Below, in pieces: positions 54,676 to 63,043 of a DNA stretch of 64,000 nucleotides. Within the stretch, counting starts at the first letter, position 1; every line of letters begins with the position of its first letter. Source of the stretch: Deltaproteobacteria bacterium (GTDB lineage Bacteria > Desulfobacterota > DSM-4660 > Desulfatiglandales > HGW-15); NCBI GenBank assembly GCA_016932235.1, contig JAFGDF010000235.1:1-64000 (forward strand), given 5' to 3'. The position numbers and the translations under genes were made by a program. A model generated the notes under the pieces. That model had not been told where the DNA came from and made no database searches. It saw nothing but the letters and a program-made list of their open reading frames with translations.

Positions 54676-55725
54676 TCAATAATGTAAGTACTTTTCAATC
54701 AAAGCTTTCGCGTCCTTTCTCATCGCGGAGCCTGGAAGCCCCATATCGTCCAGTCGCTTTATCTCTTCGTCCAATACTTTGTCAGCAGCTTCGTAGTATT
54801 TTGCCATATCCGATTCCGATAGGTCGAGAAATTGAACACCTTGTCTTCTAGAAAACCTCATCCCGGCGTTATCAGCATCCAGCCACGTACTTGCCGCTGT
54901 TCTGGAATAGTAATCGATATTATCGTCGAAAAGCTCCTGAATGTCTTTGGGAAGTTTATTATAACTCTCCAGATTCATCCCAACATGACTTGTGGGCCAC
55001 GCCCCTATATCGGTAACTGTCGCGTATTTGATGACTTCCGCCAGACTATATGTCTTCATTGCTTCCCAACTTAAAAACGCGCCGTCAATAATGTTTTTTT
55101 GGAGGGAAGTGTAAGTTTCAGGTGGCGGGATTGAGGCGCCTTCCGCTCCCAGATTTTTTACCACTCGGGAGTCCAGCCCAGTGGTTTTGAACGATAAACC
55201 TTTCATGTCATCTATTGTCTTGATTGGTTTTTTCACGGTAAAAATCTGCAGTGAGGATGGAGCGATATAGGTCAATACCTTTATTTCCGAGTGCTCTTGG
55301 TCTATCTCCGGGTATTTTTTTCGCAATTCGTTATATATACGATACATTGTCTCCGAGTTTGGGCGAACTTTGCAGAAAACAAGGCCCATTGATTTCTCGA
55401 TATGAAATCCTTCTCTCACGTGGTTGCCGCTAAATTCGGTTAAATCGGCCACACCTTCCTTCAGCTCGTTATATGAGCTTCTCATATTTATTAACGATCC
55501 GCCCCAATAATGCTCAAATTTAACTTGCCCGTTACTCTCTTTCTCGATTTTTTCGGCAAAGGCTTCGTGTGCTATCCCGTAAGGATGATGCTGTGGAAAA
55601 GTCCATCCACATCTTAAGGTGATTGTTTTGGCTGCCAATGGCGCCTGGAATAAAAACATCGCAACTACTGAAACCAAGAAGATCGTCATCAACTTGTGTG
55701 TCAAGATAAACTCAATCCTTTTCAT
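54676..55725 (-). CDS. TRAP transporter substrate-binding protein (DctP-like)
   Basis: This 349-residue periplasmic binding protein has a signal peptide (MTIFLVSVVAMFLFQAPLAA). The mature start KTITLRCGWTFPQHHPYG and the pocket segment PPPETYTSLQKNIIDGAFLS are typical. It differs clearly from the two DctP proteins at 27676 and 34623, so it probably binds another acid. Confidence 0.92.
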   Translation of the reverse strand: MKRIEFILTHKLMTIFLVSVVAMFLFQAPLAAKTITLRCGWTFPQHHPYGIAHEAFAEKIEKESNGQVKFEHYWGGSLINMRSSYNELKEGVADLTEFSGNHVREGFHIEKSMGLVFCKVRPNSETMYRIYNELRKKYPEIDQEHSEIKVLTYIAPSSLQIFTVKKPIKTIDDMKGLSFKTTGLDSRVVKNLGAEGASIPPPETYTSLQKNIIDGAFLSWEAMKTYSLAEVIKYATVTDIGAWPTSHVGMNLESYNKLPKDIQELFDDNIDYYSRTAASTWLDADNAGMRFSRRQGVQFLDLSESDMAKYYEAADKVLDEEIKRLDDMGLPGSAMRKDAKALIEKYLHY

Positions 55726-55932
55726 AATTGTCTCCTCTCTGTGTTAATAAGAATTCCCTTTTTTTGGGGGAACGAAATATATGGCGTTGAGCGCCACATG
55801 TCAACAATTTAGGATATTTATAGTAATTTTTGAGGTTAAATATCCTTCGATATAATATGTATCGATCGTTTGATATGATGTCAAGAAAAAGTTATACCCG
55901 AATAGTATATTTTCAGGATTTCTCGCGACTAA

Positions 55933-56103
55933 TTAGTCTTCTCCTGCCTCCATATGCTGAATCAACGAAACTGTGGCGCACATTACCCTATGCAGGTCAG
56001 CAAGGGTATTTTCCGGCAGAGCGGCCAGTAATCCTGTTTTCGATAAGATCTCCGTGTATTCCTTGATCTCTTTAATAATTCCAGATTTTTCAGGGTAATT
56101 CAT
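55933..56103 (-). CDS. small protein (56 aa) upstream of the TRAP set
   Basis: This short frame has GAGAGGAT before its ATG and a soluble, amphipathic helical product (KEIKEYTEILSKTGLLAALP; MCATVSLIQHMEAGED). It lies between the EthD-type gene and the TRAP operon, in the same direction. The start signal and composition support a real gene. No family was recognised. Confidence 0.5.
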   Translation of the reverse strand: MNYPEKSGIIKEIKEYTEILSKTGLLAALPENTLADLHRVMCATVSLIQHMEAGED

Positions 56104-56137
56104 ATTTCCATCCTCTCTTAAAGATCAACGAGAAACC

Positions 56138-56452
56138 TCATTTGTTGATTATTTCGCTAAGCTGACGAACGGGAACAACGTTGGTAAAGTTTGAGATATC
56201 ATCGCGCAATACGGGTCCCTTCTCCGCAGAACCTTTAACATAGCCATCCATTTTATCAAAATACATGTGGCCGATGCATATATAAAGAGGCCGGTTCCCA
56301 TCCTCATCCGGAAGCCCCCTGTCCACTTCCGTTTTTACCAGACCAAATGGCGTCATATGCTCTTCCACCAGTTTGATATGACTGTTGATATAATAATCAT
56401 GATCGAATCTGGCACCTTCATTATTAGGGTACATGACACTTATCTTAAACAT
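56138..56452 (-). CDS. EthD-domain protein
   Basis: This 104-residue protein of the EthD/dimeric alpha-beta barrel family starts FKISVMYPNNEGARFDHDYY and has the helix NSHIKLVEEHMTPFGLVKTE. The Asp/His residues in DHDYYINSH are typical of the group. Relatives accompany catabolic operons as small isomerase- or lyase-like proteins of mostly unknown activity. Confidence 0.85.
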   Translation of the reverse strand: MFKISVMYPNNEGARFDHDYYINSHIKLVEEHMTPFGLVKTEVDRGLPDEDGNRPLYICIGHMYFDKMDGYVKGSAEKGPVLRDDISNFTNVVPVRQLSEIINK

Positions 56453-56656
56453 AGCTTATCCTCCTTTAATATAGAAAAACAATAATGGTACTCAAAATAC
56501 TACGGGATTTATCCTAAGATGGCAGGTTATATCAGGCTGGATCAATCCGGGACATACTTGCTTCGACTAAACAGCGATGATGTCTTTCTCCGCTATATTA
56601 ACAACGGCCTCATAACAGGTGCCCTTTCCTATCAACCGGCCAGCCTTTCAACTGAC

Positions 56657-57613
56657 TCAGGAGTTAAGATTCATATATGCCATCTCATAATCCCCCGTCT
56701 TTTCCTTTATTTCGCCTTTTCTCTCAAGATAACGCAGATGCGCTATCGCCTCACCTGTCGCGAACCATTTGAGGATCGGTGAAAACTGATCCCATGAAAT
56801 ATCATCCACGCCCCATGTCATCATCGATGCGATACTGAATGCGTTACCCGGGCCAAGATGCAGCAAATTCTTCGTTTCCTCAAGCCTTTCTTCATGATGC
56901 CTTTTGATCTCCGTGACCCTTTCCTTGAAATGACTGAACGGCCGCCGGTGCCCGGGAAGGACTTCACTTACCTCCAGGGGATATATTTTATCCAGGCTGT
57001 TAAGATATATTTTCAAAGGATCTCCTGTCTCATCCCAGCATTGTATTCCAGGGGTAATATCGCCCAGTAAATGATCCCCGGAGATTAGAATCTTTTCATC
57101 GGCCTCATAAAGGCACTGGTGACCCACAGCGTGACCCGGTGTATTAATACATCTGAATCTGTATCCTCCGTATTCGATGATCTCATTGTCCTCCAGAGAT
57201 ACGGTTTCGTTAAGGGCATCATGGCCATAACTGGAATTAAAATACCTCTTCATACAATATTGAATGATATCCTCAGTAATACCGTTTCTCCTTGCATATT
57301 CAAGTATCTCTTTCCACCCCTTCCATCCCCTTTGCTTATAATAGACATTGCTCTCTTTCGAGAGAAGCCTTGAAATCAATCCTGAATGATCCGCATGGAA
57401 ATGAGTAATAAAATAATCCCACTTTACACAATCGGCTGAAATCTCTTTCAAATCAGATATCAAAACTTCGTATGATTCATCAGTATTTAATCCAGTATCC
57501 ACTAGGAGGCCCTTTTCTCTCCCCAAAATCGCGTAGGAATTAACACTCTTTAAGGGATTATCAGGAAGTGGGATCTCCATCCTGAAGATATTTTTTCTTA
57601 TACTGCTAATCAT
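56657..57613 (-). CDS. metallo-beta-lactamase-fold hydrolase
   Basis: This 318-residue protein has the metal motif H71-F-H73-A-D75-H76, a further His in INTPGHAVGHQ and the metal-bridging Asp in ILISGDHLLGD. It carries a C-terminal helical region like that of RNase Z/glyoxalase-type hydrolases that act on thioesters. It overlaps the MFS gene by 4 bases (ATGA), so hydrolase and carrier are co-translated. Confidence 0.9.
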   Translation of the reverse strand: MISSIRKNIFRMEIPLPDNPLKSVNSYAILGREKGLLVDTGLNTDESYEVLISDLKEISADCVKWDYFITHFHADHSGLISRLLSKESNVYYKQRGWKGWKEILEYARRNGITEDIIQYCMKRYFNSSYGHDALNETVSLEDNEIIEYGGYRFRCINTPGHAVGHQCLYEADEKILISGDHLLGDITPGIQCWDETGDPLKIYLNSLDKIYPLEVSEVLPGHRRPFSHFKERVTEIKRHHEERLEETKNLLHLGPGNAFSIASMMTWGVDDISWDQFSPILKWFATGEAIAHLRYLERKGEIKEKTGDYEMAYMNLNS

Positions 57614-58992
57614 CCGATCCTCCTGTAATCATTATTTTTCCTTAATTTCCAGACGGCGAAAATCAGTAAAGCTATAAGCGAAAGAACGAAATAGGCCGGA
57701 AACCATTCAAGGGACCTGATAAAAACAAGGTCATGCACTTCAGGATCAGTCAAAGCCGGTTCATTAATAACGGCCTCATCCCGCAGAAAAGCCACGAGAT
57801 ATGAATAAAGCGATCCTGCAAATCCATATGCCAGATTAAAGGCCATCCCTTTAAAACTCAATACGGTAGCCCGCTGACTTGAGCTCGTTAGGCGATTTAG
57901 ATAATGGCTCTGAAAAAAATCATTCAGATATGTAACACTGAATAAAAAGAAAATAAAGATAAGTCCCACATAAGGTAGTAACTGAATCAGCCCCAGCAGC
58001 CCGATAAAAGAAATTACTACCATAAGATTAAAATTAAAAAAAGGCGTTCTTTCCTTTACAAGCTTACGGCCGATCCGAGGCAAGAATATACCCAGTATGG
58101 CGACGAGCGATGAGATCAGACCGAAGGTTGCCTCCGGAAGACTTATAAGCCTGTAATACTGGCTGTTAAGGGTTATGAGCATCCTGAGGATGTTATCAAA
58201 AAACATTCCCGCAAAAATAATCACCAGTACAATTGGAGTCCTTAATATCCATCGACCTGCATCAAAAGTAAGTTTAAATGCCCGCAATACAGCTTTACAG
58301 GCTTCTATGCCCGGCACGCACTTCAAAACGGAAGATCTCCCCTCTTCATGCATTTTTACTGCGACAATGAGAGTCAGGATCGCCATCAGAAGCGTAAGAA
58401 ATAATGGAAACCTGAGCGTAATCCCCTGCGTAAAATGTATTGGCAGCCCGATAAAATCGGTTATCTTTTGCATAAGATAAGGATCATAAACCGCGGCTCC
58501 GCAAACCATGACCGCGATAGAAAACATTGCCCTGTATCTCATCTGTCTTTCAAGGACAGCAGGCCATTGATCGGCCATTCCTTCGTTGACAAGTGTATCA
58601 TAGGCAATAGCCTCATCTGCACCGCTTGCGGCTGCTTCGGCCGTTCCGCTAAATATCCTGTTTATCAGGAATAAACTGAAAAGCAATGAGCTGTTTTGAC
58701 GAGGAGCAAAGCAGAGAAGCGTCATCTCTATTACCATGATTGAGCCTGCTGTCACCAAAAGGTTTTTTCTTCCTATTATATCCGCCATAGCGCCTGAAGG
58801 CACCTCAACCACGACAACGGTGACAGCCCAGACGACATTTAACAAAGCGAATTGTTCAAGGGTAAGTCCGAAATCTAAAAAAAGGATCGTAAATACGGGA
58901 TAGTAAAATCTTGCGTTAAAGAATACGCGGAAGGCGATAAAGAGGCGTACATTGTGAATGCTGAAAAGAGATCTTTTCTGTTCTTTTTCCAC
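57610..58992 (-). CDS. MFS transporter
   Basis: This 460-residue membrane protein has about 12 hydrophobic helices. MFS-type segments include VVEVPSGAMADIIGRKNLLV (the loop 2-3 motif) and a long central loop. It is most likely an inner-membrane exporter or carrier; the substrate is unknown. The next gene, a metallo-beta-lactamase-fold hydrolase, overlaps its start region operon-wise. Confidence 0.88.
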   Translation of the reverse strand: MEKEQKRSLFSIHNVRLFIAFRVFFNARFYYPVFTILFLDFGLTLEQFALLNVVWAVTVVVVEVPSGAMADIIGRKNLLVTAGSIMVIEMTLLCFAPRQNSSLLFSLFLINRIFSGTAEAAASGADEAIAYDTLVNEGMADQWPAVLERQMRYRAMFSIAVMVCGAAVYDPYLMQKITDFIGLPIHFTQGITLRFPLFLTLLMAILTLIVAVKMHEEGRSSVLKCVPGIEACKAVLRAFKLTFDAGRWILRTPIVLVIIFAGMFFDNILRMLITLNSQYYRLISLPEATFGLISSLVAILGIFLPRIGRKLVKERTPFFNFNLMVVISFIGLLGLIQLLPYVGLIFIFFLFSVTYLNDFFQSHYLNRLTSSSQRATVLSFKGMAFNLAYGFAGSLYSYLVAFLRDEAVINEPALTDPEVHDLVFIRSLEWFPAYFVLSLIALLIFAVWKLRKNNDYRRIG

Positions 58993-59020
58993 GTGATTAG
59001 AACCGGGGTATTTTAGCAGT

Positions 59021-59212
59021 TCATCTTTTCTCTTTCTTTAATTCCTTATTCCTCCTTATTTTATTTACGAAATACAGGACAACGCCGCTTAAGAAAATGC
59101 CGCCTACCGCACCTTTATAATAATCAAACCACGTGTTCGTTTCAGGATTCAGATTGATACTGATAAACACCCCAAGAGCAATAACTATAACGATAAATAT
59201 CAGGGCGAACAT
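59021..59212 (-). CDS. small membrane protein (63 aa)
   Basis: This short protein has two hydrophobic helices (ALIFIVIVIALGVFISINL; GGIFLSGVVLYFVNKI) and a basic tail (RRNKELKKEKR). GGAGG lies 9 bases before the ATG. It lies 28 bases upstream of the MFS gene in the same direction, and probably belongs to that operon. No function is assigned. Confidence 0.6.
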   Translation of the reverse strand: MFALIFIVIVIALGVFISINLNPETNTWFDYYKGAVGGIFLSGVVLYFVNKIRRNKELKKEKR

Positions 59213-59480
59213 ATCTCACGGCCTCCATATTTTTTTAGGGACTCTGTCGGACAAGGTCCAGCGGACGGCTAATTTACTCTTAGTTTCTTCTTTCTTCACT
59301 GGAAAACAAAGGTCTAGTTTGATTCTAATCTCTCTTTTTGACATAGTCAACTTATTCATTGATTTAGATAAAACGATGCATTGTCCTTAAGGGTTGGAGA
59401 GGAAATAAAACTTGATTTCCTGAATATGTACTTATATACTTTTTTAACCTGCCTGATCTCGTTTACAGCAAATTTAGCAA

Positions 59481-60227
59481 ATGGGGATTGATGTGAAACG
59501 TCTATTATTCAGCCTGTTTTTCATTATGATCATTCCATCTATTATGGAGGCCAAAACAATGTTTGAAACAGACACGATAGAAACTTCCCAAGGGTCCCTT
59601 GAAATCACTTTCATCGGCCATGGGACTCTAATGTTTTCAATCAATGGCAAAGTCATTCACATTGATCCGTGGAGCCGTCTGGCGGATTATTCCAAACTGC
59701 CGAAAGCGGATATCATACTCGTCACTCACGAACACATGGATCACCTCGATCCGGGGGCATTAAAAACTCTTAAAAAACAAACAACGGATATCATACTGAC
59801 CGAGGAGTGCGCGAAACAGGTAAAAGGTGGGATAGTTATGAAAAACGGTGATTCCCGTACCGTGCAGGGATTTAGCATCACGGCCGTTCCGGCTTACAAT
59901 ATTGTGAACATGCGGGATAAACATAATCCGTTCCATCCAAAAGGTGTAGGAAACGGTTATGTGGTTATCTTCGGGGATAAAAGGGTTTATATTGCAGGGG
60001 ATACTGAAAATATCCCGGAGATGAAGGATCTTAAGGATATACATATAGCGTTTCTTCCAATGAACATGCCCTACACGATGACCCCCGAGATGACTGCCGA
60101 TGCCGTAAGGTCATTTAAGCCCGTCATTGTTTATCCATATCATTACAGTGAAACAGATACAGCCATCCTTGTTAACCTGCTTAAGGACGAGAAGGGGGTA
60201 GAGGTTCGTATCCGTCAGATGCAATAG
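59481..60227 (+). CDS. metallo-beta-lactamase-fold protein, exported (UPF0173-like)
   Basis: This 248-residue protein has an N-terminal signal-like segment (LLFSLFFIMIIPSIMEA), then ITFIGHGTLMFSINGKVIHI and the metal motif H83-E-H85-M-D87-H88. YIAGDTENIPEM and VYPYHYSETD complete the fold of the UlaG/UPF0173 type. A GTG at 59493 has GGGG at good spacing and may be the true start. It lies alone on the plus strand and is probably periplasmic. Its substrate is unknown. Confidence 0.85.
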   Translation: MGIDVKRLLFSLFFIMIIPSIMEAKTMFETDTIETSQGSLEITFIGHGTLMFSINGKVIHIDPWSRLADYSKLPKADIILVTHEHMDHLDPGALKTLKKQTTDIILTEECAKQVKGGIVMKNGDSRTVQGFSITAVPAYNIVNMRDKHNPFHPKGVGNGYVVIFGDKRVYIAGDTENIPEMKDLKDIHIAFLPMNMPYTMTPEMTADAVRSFKPVIVYPYHYSETDTAILVNLLKDEKGVEVRIRQMQ

Positions 60228-60301
60228 GCCTTTCGCGATCAGCCTGCCCGTCTCTGTCCTGCAGGCTGCAAGATTCAACGATAGGATCTACTGCGCTCCT
60301 T

Positions 60302-60844
60302 TTACTTATTATCTATAATAGCTGCGATAAAGGGGAGATTCCTGTACTTCTCATCATAATCCAGACCGTAACCTACCAGAAATTTTTTAGGAACAGTAAA
60401 ACCGATGTAATCTATTTTCAGATCTATTCCATTGTCCCTGGCCTCTTTTTTGTCAAGCAAAGAACATATCCTGATAGTTCGAGGCTCTCTTGTTGAAAGG
60501 TTATCCATCAGATATTTTAATGTGAGACCTGTATCCACGATATCTTCAACCAGTAGGATATCCCTGCCCTTAACAGGCTTGGTCAGATCATGAAGCAGCC
60601 TTACAATACCCGAAGATTCCTTCTCACAGCCATAACTTGAAACAGAAATGAAATCAATGCTCACGGGAATATCGATTGATCTTATGAGATCTGACAGGAA
60701 TACTACACTGCCTTTGAGAATTCCGACAATGATAAGATCCTTTCCTTCATAATCTCTGGTAATCCTTGCCCCGAGCTCTTTTACCTTATTCTGTATCTGC
60801 GTTTCATTAATGATAACTTCATACCAGCAGTCGATCGCAGTCAT
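60302..60844 (-). CDS. hpt: hypoxanthine phosphoribosyltransferase
   Basis: This 180-residue purine salvage enzyme converts hypoxanthine or guanine plus PRPP to IMP or GMP. It has the PRPP loop DILLVEDIVDTGLTLKYL (about residues 95-112), the IIVGILKGSVVFLSDL segment and KKFLVGYGLDYDEKYRNLP near the end, all standard. Length is normal. It appears monocistronic. Confidence 0.95.
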   Translation of the reverse strand: MTAIDCWYEVIINETQIQNKVKELGARITRDYEGKDLIIVGILKGSVVFLSDLIRSIDIPVSIDFISVSSYGCEKESSGIVRLLHDLTKPVKGRDILLVEDIVDTGLTLKYLMDNLSTREPRTIRICSLLDKKEARDNGIDLKIDYIGFTVPKKFLVGYGLDYDEKYRNLPFIAAIIDNK

Positions 60845-60979
60845 TGTGTATTCCTGTTTATCATAATATTTTGCTTAAATTCTACACAAGATCACCCGAA
60901 TTTACAATAGCCTAAATTGGAGAATCCCCGTTTTTAACCGTAATAATTTGCTGAATTTTGTCTCTTTAATATTTTTTTT

Positions 60980-61007
60980 TAAAGTCCCCCGGTTCTTATA
61001 CCGATAT
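60980..61007 (+). promoter_or_regulatory. candidate sigma-28 (FliA) promoter of the flagellin gene
   Basis: TAAA at 60980-60983 is followed after 16 bases by ACCGATAT (61000-61007), close to the TAAA-N15-GCCGATAA consensus of flagellar sigma factor promoters. It leads into fliC with a leader of about 120 bases. Confidence 0.6.
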
Positions 61008-61133
61008 AGTAAGCGACACGACACAAAAGCCCGGGATGGAGGTGAGATTGATATTTCAGGGGAAAGCGGGTCAAACCGGCAAGGATGCCAGACAATTTAA
61101 TCAATCTAGAATATATCAAGGAGGATACAGAAC

Positions 61134-62240
61134 ATGGGATTAAGAATTAACACGAATATAGCTGCGATGAACGCTCATCGCAATTTGGCAATAAGTGACA
61201 GTAATATGGCGAAATCACTTGAGAGGCTCTCTTCGGGTTACAGGATCAACAGGGCTGCTGACGACGCCGCGGGCCTATCCATATCCAGCAAACTCTCCGT
61301 TCAGGCAAGGTCTCAGACGGTCGCCTCCAGGAACACGGCACAGGCAAATTCGATGCTGCAGGTCGCTGAAGGAGGAATGGATCAGATATCAAACATGATT
61401 GAGAGATTAAAAGAGCTTGCCACCCAGGCAGCTTCCGCCAACAACGCCTCGAACAGGTCAGATATCGATGAAGAGGCTGCTGCCTTAATTAATGAAATAG
61501 ACCGTATAGCAAACTCAACCACATTCCAGGGAACGAGCCTCTTAACCGGATTCGGAGGGATTACATCCGATGCCGATCTGAGCGCCGTAGAGAATGTTTA
61601 TGATTTCAGCGTCGATAATGCAGGCGCGGGGACTTATACCGCATCTTATGACGCCGATACTGACACTATGACGCTTACCAGGGACAGCGACTCGACAACC
61701 CAGACGTTTACCTTTGCCGGTGGAGCGGAAACCGTTAATTTCACATCTCTCGGCATCAGCATAGAAACTACTGAGGCCTTTGCTGCGGATGTTGATGGCC
61801 TTGCCCTTGCTACTGCCATTAATGGCATGACAGTATCACAGAATGACGCGACTTTTCAGGTCGGAGAAACAAATGACGCGAATTATCGGCTCGGTTTTCA
61901 GATTGCCTCGGTACTAACCACTGATCTGGGAATCGATGGGATTAACCTCACAACCTTAACCGGTGCTCAAACAGCCATGACCAATATTGATAGCGCCTTG
62001 ACAACCCTTAATACCGAAAGAGGCAAAATTGGCGCGGTCCAGAACAGGCTGAGTTACACCGCGGCAAATCTGGCCACCTCTATCGAGAACGTATCGGCCG
62101 CTGCTTCCGTAATCAAGGACGTGGACATGGCAGCAGAGATGACAACCTTCACGAAGAACCAGATCCTCACGCAGGCAGGTACCTCCATGCTTGCGCAGGC
62201 GAACATGGCCCCTCAACAGGTTCTCTCCCTGCTCGGATAA
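61134..62240 (+). CDS. fliC: flagellin
   Basis: This 368-residue flagellin is the filament subunit. The conserved N-terminal D0/D1 part (GLRINTNIAAMNAHRNLAIS; SLERLSSGYRINRAADDAAG) and C-terminal part (MTTFTKNQILTQAGTSMLAQ; ending APQQVLSLLG) are intact. The middle (about 145-275) is variable, rich in Thr, Ala and Asp, and surface-exposed. AAGGAGG precedes the ATG, and a sigma-28-like promoter lies upstream. The start of fliD follows 800 bases downstream. Confidence 0.97.
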   Translation: MGLRINTNIAAMNAHRNLAISDSNMAKSLERLSSGYRINRAADDAAGLSISSKLSVQARSQTVASRNTAQANSMLQVAEGGMDQISNMIERLKELATQAASANNASNRSDIDEEAAALINEIDRIANSTTFQGTSLLTGFGGITSDADLSAVENVYDFSVDNAGAGTYTASYDADTDTMTLTRDSDSTTQTFTFAGGAETVNFTSLGISIETTEAFAADVDGLALATAINGMTVSQNDATFQVGETNDANYRLGFQIASVLTTDLGIDGINLTTLTGAQTAMTNIDSALTTLNTERGKIGAVQNRLSYTAANLATSIENVSAAASVIKDVDMAAEMTTFTKNQILTQAGTSMLAQANMAPQQVLSLLG

Positions 62241-62312
62241 TAAAATCACTGAACGTGATTTTAGGGCATGCGGTTTCGCTGCTTCATCTTCTAGCCCCGT
62301 TTTCGGTAACCC

Positions 62313-62347
62313 TAGGAGCATGTCGGACTTTGTCCGACATGCTCCTA
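62313..62347. repeat. TCGGAC-type hairpin repeat (perfect 16-base stem)
   Basis: TAGGAGCATGTCGGAC / GTCCGACATGCTCCTA around TTT, 73 bases after the flagellin stop. There is no T-run, but the strong hairpin may still protect or end the fliC message. It is the longest perfect member of the family seen here. Confidence 0.6.
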
Positions 62348-62431
62348 AAAAGTTATTAACTGATATTTCATTCCGATTAAATTATAATTGGATCTAACTT
62401 CAAACAATTTGATCGTAATACTATTTTTCTT

Positions 62432-62802
62432 ATGCCTCCTTCCGTACAGGATTGGCTACCGGAAGATCATTTAGCTATGATTCAGTTGCCTTCCGATATA
62501 TAGCCGCCAACAGTCATCCGGACCACGATAGGATTGCTTCTTTCCGAAAGCGTTTTCTTGAAGAAATATCACGCCGCAAGGATCGTATCTCTGCAATTAC
62601 CAGGGCCAGGAAAGAAATTGAGCATCGCGCTGCACAGCGTTATGAGAAAGAAAAAGAAGCATATGAACAAAAGAGATCCGAACGCAAAGCAAGGGCGGAA
62701 CTGACCGGTAAAAAGCCTCGAGGCCGAAACCCTGAACCACCAGAACCAGGACCCCGTATATATAGATTTTTTCTCTATAGAAAAAATCTATTCACAAAAT
62801 AA
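62432..62802 (+). pseudogene. IS1182-family transposase remnant
   Basis: An N-terminal piece (MPPSVQDWLPEDHLA from 62432) and, in another frame, SVAFRYIAANSHPDHDRIAS then SFRKRFLEEI and the coiled AQRYEKEKEAYEQKRSERKA segment up to KKPRGRNPEPPEPGP are the order found in IS1182-type transposases. The part between them is deleted with loss of frame, and the catalytic C-terminal half is missing after 62802. No terminal inverted repeats were identified. It is a dead fragment inserted between fliC and fliD. Confidence 0.75.
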
Positions 62803-62820
62803 AAAAACACAAAGTATTAT

Positions 62821-62855
62821 TAGCAGGCTGGCGGACAAAGTCCGACAGACTGCTA
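62821..62855. repeat. TCGGAC-type hairpin repeat
   Basis: TAGCAGGCTGGCGGAC / GTCCGACAGACTGCTA around AAA, with two mismatches. It lies directly after the transposase remnant; together with the copy at 62313-62347 it brackets that remnant. Confidence 0.55.
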
Positions 62856-63043
62856 GAAACGGGGTTTTTGATTCCGTCTGGCAGATATTTTGCATCTATT
62901 GATTAAAACATTTTCTGTATCCGGCACAAAGCCCTAAAAACCGTATTCATATTCAAGTTTTCGGCAAATATTACCGATAGATAAAACATGGAAGGTAAGC
63001 ATTTTCCTATTGTCTTTTAAAACGGAGGAAACGATAGTCAGCT

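Noticed and set aside
55830..56066. 78-codon plus-strand frame
   Set aside because: It overlaps the better supported minus-strand small gene at 55933-56103 and lacks a ribosome binding site.
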